Source of the DNA: Antitrichia curtipendula
Taxonomy: Eukaryota > Streptophyta > Bryopsida > Hypnales > Leucodontaceae
Reading direction: 5' to 3'
DNA length: 64,000 bases
Assembly: GCA_951230915.1 (NCBI GenBank)
Contig: OX579642.1
Span: 11,594,001 to 11,658,000 of the forward strand
How positions within the stretch are numbered: the stretch's first letter is position 1; each line of letters begins with the position of its first letter. The notes below the pieces were generated by a model. That model had not been told where the DNA came from, made no database searches, and saw only the letters and a list, made by a program, of their open reading frames with translations. The translations under genes and the position numbers were made by a program. Shown here one piece after another: positions 57,811 through 64,000 of the stretch.

Positions 57811-60307
57811 CTAGTCCACCTTGTGCAACTTTTCATGAACTTCCGCATAGAACCGTCTTGTTCGTACAAGCAGCCACACACAAACTCCACAACCAAATGC
57901 ACACACAACTGCGAGGATGATGAAGGTGATCCGAAAGCAACTGGGTCCATAACATAACAACGGATCATCCCTGCTAATGGCTTCCAGATGATGCTGCTTC
58001 TGTGCCTCTCTGTCATAGAAGTATCCAGCCACTTGTACAGACAAGACGTATGCTGCCACTGGGCTTGATATGGCAATGGTGTTGTATAAAGTTCCGAAGT
58101 ACCTTAAACCGAAGAGCTCTGATGTTATGGCTGGCATCAGTGACCACTGTGCACCATAACATACACCCAGGATAATGGATCCCACATACAAAGAGCCTGT
58201 TACAGCTGATGCCATGACAAGATGACCCAAGCACATCAAACCCTGCACACGTGCAACAAAAGTGTATCAGCAGTATCATCTAAAAAGTTCCTCCCAGATC
58301 AACATTAACCTAACAGATTATTACGCCAACATGAAGTTGGTATCAAATAGATGTCAATTAACAGCAACTGATTTGCTATTAATGTAACGTTAAATCAATC
58401 TCTATAATGTGATGCTAGTATTTTGTAGAAGTGTATGAATATATGACATTAGAGTAACATGGATCTAAAATTGGCTTGAGGCTTAAGGTTGGTTGCTTCA
58501 TCAACCTAAAAGGTATTAAATTAACATTAGAGTAGCACTATTCTAATGCCAAATAATAATTAACATGTGATTCTTGAAAGCGAATCCCATCAAATACCTT
58601 GTTCCTTCAAAAAACACAGATGAGTTCGTATGGCAAGTAAGGTAGGGAATGGGGTTCCCCTTTCCTATCGGTTGTCACCCATTTGAAATGCAAGTGATAT
58701 CTAAACATATGACTTAAAAGAAATAAAAAAACTTCTAGACTCTATCAATGAGATGGAATACTCGTGTTCAGGGAAAATCTAGGATTGTGATTGGAACCCT
58801 GCTACTTCAAACTTCAACAATTCATAACTAATTCATGTGGTATGCAAATAATACAAATATTAGTGCATTGGAACCCTCTCAAAAACGACAACAATATCCA
58901 ATAGAAAATTTGCATTCCAGCAATGATAACCACTAAAAGACACGGAAATGGGTTCTCTAATTTAGTATCTCGGCAACGACGACATACAACCCCTAGAAGG
59001 AACTTGGATGTAACAACATACACTAAAAAGGGTAGTCTACTTACCAAACTGAACGCCAAGCAGAATGGTCGGGAGAATCCTTGAATATGCAAGAGAAGCT
59101 CTGAGACAAGGCCAGCTCCAAAGCGGCCCAAGAAATTCCATATGCTAATCAGGGAGATAAAGGTGTTGATTTCCACCTGCTTATACCCCAGCGATGCCCC
59201 AATTTGACCCATGTTATCAATGGCTGTCGTACCCGAACCCATGGAGCAAAACATGATCAGCACCAGAAGCCAGAAATCTAGAGAACCAAGTGCTTGACCA
59301 AGAGTATGCTCCTCCCCTCTCCCACCTACTCTGGCAACTTCACTTGCTTTTTCCCCGCCTTCATCAGGTACCAAATGGCCATGATTGTTTGGACCTATTT
59401 CCGGGTCACTTGAAGCACCTCTACAGTTTGAGGGTCCATGGTGACTACAACCAGAATCGGAATTCCTCGTGTCACACAACAATGGCGTTGTAATTGACGC
59501 CTGGCCTACCTTCCTTTCCTTCAACTCTGCTTTGATAACCACAAGGAACAGCAGTAGCATAAACCCAACCAAAATCAAACACACCGCGTAACTAAACCAA
59601 CTACGATCACTCCAGAAATTCTCCAGAACAATAACCAAAGTCAGGTACGCGGCTAAACACGTCGCAACCGTCGAAAATTCCGTAAACACGGCATTTTCAT
59701 CTCCATCATTGCCAACATCAACAACACGAACAACGACCATCAAAAGCAACGACACCACGGCTGGCAGCCAAGAGAGCAGCAGCAGGAACGAGCTGGGGTC
59801 ATCATGGTACACAGCATAAAAGACTTGCGCTAGGATAGCACCACTCAACCCTAAAAAACCCTTCAGCAAACCGATGACGATGCCCCTCTGGTTGGGGAAC
59901 ACCTTCACATTGGTCACCACGCAAGCCGTGCTGAAGAATGTCTGGCTGTTGCTGGCCATACATATGAATATGCACATTTGCCAAAAAGCAGGAGCAATGG
60001 TGCCTGTGACGGCCAACCACAACATGGAGTACCCAAAGGCACACTCTACTGCACCAGTGAGGACCACAACCCATGGAGGCACCACATCGTAGAAAAGCCC
60101 AGAGAGGATGCCCACGTTGCCTCCTATGCCCTTGAAAAAGGCCAAGGTGTCCAAACGCTTCTGGTCATAGCCAAGAGCTAGCTTCAGGCTTTGGGAGTAG
60201 ACACCGAATGTGTACGCAGCCCCTGCAATGCTTTCAATCCATAAACCTGCTGCCAGCACCAGCCACCTGCTTCTTAATACTCGCCATGTGAAATCCAGCG
60301 TCTTCAT
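57811..60307 (-). CDS. Nodulin-like / NFD4-like major facilitator transporter
   Basis: Two exons, 60,307-59,045 and 58,242-57,811, joined in frame (TTG then GGT) across an 802-base intron; 564 aa. The N-terminal half is the nodulin-like domain: SRWLVLAAGLWIESIAGAAYTFGVYSQSLK, then YDQKRLDTLAFFKGIGGNVGI and NQRGIVIGLLKGFLGLSGAI, where the basic-rich loop is typical of MFS folds. A hydrophilic loop (about 265-340) separates the halves. The C-terminal half includes LGQALGSLDFWLLVLIMFCSMGSG and, from exon 2, GSLYVGSIILGVCYGAQWSLMPAITSELFGLRYFGTLYN. About twelve membrane helices are expected. Arabidopsis NFD4 was named for a nuclear-fusion defect; substrates of the family are mostly unknown. The ATG begins the conserved N-terminus. 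Without the second exon the protein would lack its last helices. Confidence 0.92.
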
Positions 60308-61400
60308 ACTAGTTGAACCTCTAAATTTGGGTATTCAGCATGACGACGGGGTTGTTAACCCTAATTTGTTCCAGCTTTCATTCCATGCTGCAACATCTGC
60401 CACAACGAGAGAAGAGTTATTTGATCATTTTCATTGCACCGACACATCTATGAAGCTGTGCAACATAGTTGAATCTTTGCAACTGTCGATACAAATCACT
60501 AGAAGAAAACTCATCCCCAAGATCTGCTGTGGAAACTTTAGTAAGTTATGACAGTTAGGGTTCATGATTGAAGAATCGACTTTAATTACGTTATAAATTG
60601 CATTACCATTGGCTAGGTTCAATGCAACTAAGTCTTCTAAAGGAGACCCCATTTCGGCAATATTCACCAAAAACGGCGTTCAAGAACGCTCTCACTTTCT
60701 AGCTCAACGCTCTCAATTACATTTGAGAGGTTCCAACACAAGAGCAAAGAATGTCGAAAAAAAATAGACCCAAAAGACAGTAAAGCTAGAACGCAAAAGC
60801 GTATTCTAGAAAAAAACTCTAATCAGGAATATTTCGACCGTTACTTTTCACAACGCTTCTCAGCTAATTGCAAGGGAAACCCTGAAAGAGCAACTTTTCC
60901 TAATAATTTATAGGTAACTTAACAGCAATGTTCAGGCAAACCTAAAACATGAATGGCCGGCTCCTCCTCCAGATGCCAATTCTCACCAGCCAATTCTCAC
61001 CAAGCTCTCTCAAGCGAAAATCTCTTCCACTACTTGCCTCCGCATGACAATGCCATGCTACAAGCGTCACTACCGCAAGCAAAAATCCAGCGTAAAATCC
61101 CAATTCGATCTGCGCTTCTTGTGCCCAACTTCTCTCCAATCGCTCCAATCCACCGCAAATCAGTTCATGAGTGTGCAACGTTCACTCTAGATTTCCAAAT
61201 CTAGACGAATGTGTGCGGGGTCTAATAATGTGGGGAGAGACTAAGAAAGCAAGCGATGGACACGTTGCGTGCTTCGAGGAGAATGTGAAGGAGACGGACG
61301 GCGCATCGGCGTTCACATGCAGCGGTCATCCAACTGTCCGTTTCTGGTCATCGGAAGTAAGCTTAGTGAATGTGGTCCAAGTTTCTGACTAGGGGGTGAT
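60308..61400. promoter_or_regulatory. 5' flank of the transporter gene
   Basis: Less AT-rich sequence upstream of the transporter start, likely leader and promoter. Short open frames on both strands (for example 60,210-60,551 and 60,942-61,178) have no recognised domain and partly overlap the transporter exon. No defined promoter box. Confidence 0.4.
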
Positions 61401-62939
61401 GAAAATCAACAATGCGGGAAGCAATAAGTGTGAAAAGGGTCTAAGGTAGGAACCCTATTTGCATCACAATGTAGAAGTCACCCTCTTTATGCCATTATGT
61501 ATAAGTAGTGTACATTTGAAAGTTTCGAATGTAAATCATTGTTACATAATAGTCATGAAGCGGCGCAAATAGTCACATGGAAGAAATAGGATTTCCTAAG
61601 ATAATGTTCATTCAATGTGGATTGAAGAGTAAAGATTCAAATAGCCTAAATTCATCCATCAATTTGCACACAACATGAATTATGTTTGCACTTAGTATTA
61701 GAAGTCTATAGTGTTAGCAAATGGAATTCAATCCAAAAAGATATTTAGTTTCATATATAAGATTTTTACAAAAAAATTCTTTATACCAAATCTATAGCCT
61801 CAAATCTAACTAAGTTGTTTGTTTCAAGTTGATGAATAGGTTGTTTGTTATGAATGATATTTGGGGAACGGAAGATCTCACATCTAAAGAAAACGCACCC
61901 ACTCGTGAGTTGTCTCTAAAATCAATCTCTAAATATTCTTATTTGAAACGTACAACCTCTATTTATAATAATATAAGGTTGATTTAGAATATAATTATGT
62001 TCATGTTTTTTAATAAATATAATTTATTTATATTATATCAAAGAAACAAATATTCTTGTTTATAGAATTTGTTAAATCCCTTATTAAGCTTATTAAGTTA
62101 ATGCCCTAACTGATTTGATGTCTATATTCTTGGCAATAAATTTAGTACTTTGAGATGACACTTTGTCCAAATATATTTTCATTCATCCCAAATATTTTTG
62201 TATCTTCAAAAATTCAACCTTTTTTTATTACCAATTTGATATTAATTACCAATCAAGATAAGTATTATATTTGAACAAAAATATAATTGAAAACATATAA
62301 AGATTCAAAAAAAAATTTAGGCATTTCAAAATTTAAAATTCTAACTATAATAAGATTCAATATAAGTTTGAAAAGTTTAAAATAAGAAACCATATTCCAA
62401 TGTTTAATTGAAATTTTTTAGGTGTATTTCCAATGATCTAAAACTATTTACCCTATATGTTTCCTCTCTTACCCTTGTTCATACTCCAACTACTAGAAAA
62501 TATTCCACTAAATCCAAGTTTACAACCAAGTAATGAATTAGAATTGAGACTTGAAATATTTTGGAAAAACATATTGGATAACAAGACTCTTCATAACTTG
62601 TACATTACTAATTCAAATATGTAAATCAAAGTTTTTTATATAGATATAAACACACCTAATATTATTTAAAATATAAATGAAAGTTTCAAATTTTATTTTT
62701 AGTCTATTTTATTTTTTTGGTTAATAGTCCTTTCCCTTTGTACTTAGGGTAGCATAATTTTGCACCTAAATTATGAAAAAGTTATATGTTTTTCTAACTT
62801 ATAGAAAAAATTAGAAAAAATTATGTCAAAATTTAGGATCATACACATGTCTTAGAACTGTCATTTGTTCAGTAAAAAGACAATGGTCTTTTAGAGTTTA
62901 ATAAATGTCATAGAATGTTGCTCTCTATTTAGTTTCTAT
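61401..62939. other. Intergenic, no gene seen
   Basis: Very AT-rich. No supported coding region, RNA gene or inverted-repeat element. Confidence 0.5.
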
Positions 62940-63869
62940 TTAACCCCTAAAGTTCTATGACTATGTTTTTACCAAAAACACTCCAAAACTGTCATTTTTA
63001 GTACAAGTACCAAATTTTTGAAAAAAAAACTTTTTTGACACATGTAACCATAGGATCTTATAGTAAACTAGTTTTAGAAGATGTAAAAAAAAATTTAGAA
63101 TTTTCCACCATGCGGATTGGAAGATATTAGCATTTGAATTGGCAAAAAAAAAATTTTGTCCCTCTGAAAAACAGGGCAGCTGCACTTCACAAGGTCACAT
63201 TTGTATGAAAAAATATCCAAAATGGTGGTGCATCTTTGAATTCTTCTTCCTAAACAAGTTCTCTACATGCTTAAAAAATTTCAAATCATTTGATATTGTA
63301 CAACATATACATAAAAAATAGTAAGTAGAAAGAAGTAGATAATGATCCAAAATACTAAATTGTTAAGAATTTAATTATGGAGTTGAAAAATGTAAATTCC
63401 AATGGTTGTAATGTTGTAATAAACAACCTACATCCTATGGAAAAAAAATTCAAAAAATATTAAAAATTGAGTTAAATAAACAACTTCAAAGTTTATTTCA
63501 GAGTAGAGAATCTATAACTGCCTGCAAACTAAAAATCCTCATAACTTTTGATTCATTGGTCGAAATGGAATGATTTGAAGCTTTCCACATATATATAACT
63601 CTAGAAAACCAATTTCAAATTTTTATTTTTGAAAAAAGTGATTTTTTCTGATCTGCCCGGACTGCCCAGTTACGAAGAAAAATAACATATTTGGCCAAAA
63701 CTTTTGACTCCTATTTCCAAATGTCATGAAATTTAGTGTATATGAAAGGTATTCCTCGTGCCCACCTTCTGTTAAAATTTCAGCCAAAAATATGAAAATC
63801 TCCAGTCACAAGTACCTGCTCAAATTTTTTATACTGCCAAAATCCGCATGCTGGTCGTTTAGGGGTTAA
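62940..63869. mobile_element. TTAA-flanked TIR element, complete reference copy
   Basis: TTAA (62,940-62,943), core 62,944-63,865 (922 bp) beginning CCCCTAAAGTTCTATGAC and ending GGTCGTTTAGGGG, then TTAA (63,866-63,869). It is the best-preserved member of the longer subfamily, with relatives at 5.2 kb (same orientation, truncated) and 55.1 kb (inverted). Internal text includes CTGCCCGGACTGCCCAGTTA. Short open frames have no transposase features, so it depends on a source element elsewhere. Confidence 0.85.
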
Positions 63870-64000
63870 TGCTTTGTTCTAGATTGCATTTGATTGAATT
63901 CTTATTTGTTTTCTATTATTTTTGGATTGACAACAAAGCATGATTGCATGCAATCTAAAACACATTGTACTAGGATCATATCATACCAATGTATGACAAG
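63870..64000. other. Window end, no feature seen
   Basis: A short AT-rich tail with no identifiable feature. An imperfect inverted repeat TCTAGATTGCATTTGATTG and TGATTGCATGCAATCTAAAA is visible. Confidence 0.4.

Overview
The window is nuclear DNA of a land plant. Five protein-coding genes are interrupted by GT-AG introns, have coding exons clearly richer in GC than the AT-rich DNA around them, and belong to plant families: a G-type (bulb) lectin receptor-like protein, a plant GH3 beta-xylosidase and an NFD4/nodulin-like transporter. Gene spacing of about 13 kb, intergenic DNA full of small DNA-transposon relics, and no LTR retrotransposon I could recognise are compatible with a bryophyte or another early-diverging plant. 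The species cannot be fixed by eye.

Layout. 1-15,100: no gene; AT-rich DNA with foldback and terminal-inverted-repeat (TIR) elements, a 200-base assembly gap (3645-3844), a pyrimidine-rich tract split by transposons (9.3-10.9 kb), a nested pair of TTAA-flanked elements (10.9-11.9 kb) and a 40-bp tandem array (12.5-12.9 kb). 15,117-17,971 (-): ERI1-like DEDDh 3'-5' exoribonuclease, 4 exons, 327 aa. 18.5-27.8 kb: no gene; an old, collinear tandem duplication whose second copy runs into the 5' flank of the next gene. 28,024-34,145 (+): secreted GH3 beta-D-xylosidase, 8 exons, 818 aa. 34.1-43.0 kb: no gene; TIR elements. 43,019-48,130 (+): G-type lectin receptor-like protein with a membrane anchor but no kinase, 5 exons, 568 aa. 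49,203-51,507 (-): ubiquitin-specific protease, 5 exons, 351 aa, with an unusual Cys box. 51.5-57.8 kb: no gene; TIR elements. 57,811-60,307 (-): nodulin-like/NFD4-like major-facilitator protein, 2 exons, 564 aa. 60.3-64.0 kb: the 5' flank of that gene and a complete TTAA-flanked element.

The five genes do not form a pathway. The lectin and protease genes converge, with stop codons about 1.07 kb apart. I joined exons by reading GT/AG boundaries and checking that reading frame and family sequence continue across every junction. All splice sites are therefore predictions without transcript support.

The most notable non-gene content is a family of non-autonomous elements with CCCC/CCCA termini and TTAA at 14 of 15 visible ends. 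One is nested inside another in a way that shows TTAA as a single target copy before insertion and two copies after it. This resembles piggyBac, which is not a usual component of plant genomes. Also notable are an intron of the xylosidase gene built from amplified copies of its own exon-1 splice junction, and the kinase-less lectin receptor. No CRISPR array, operon, rRNA or convincing tRNA was seen.
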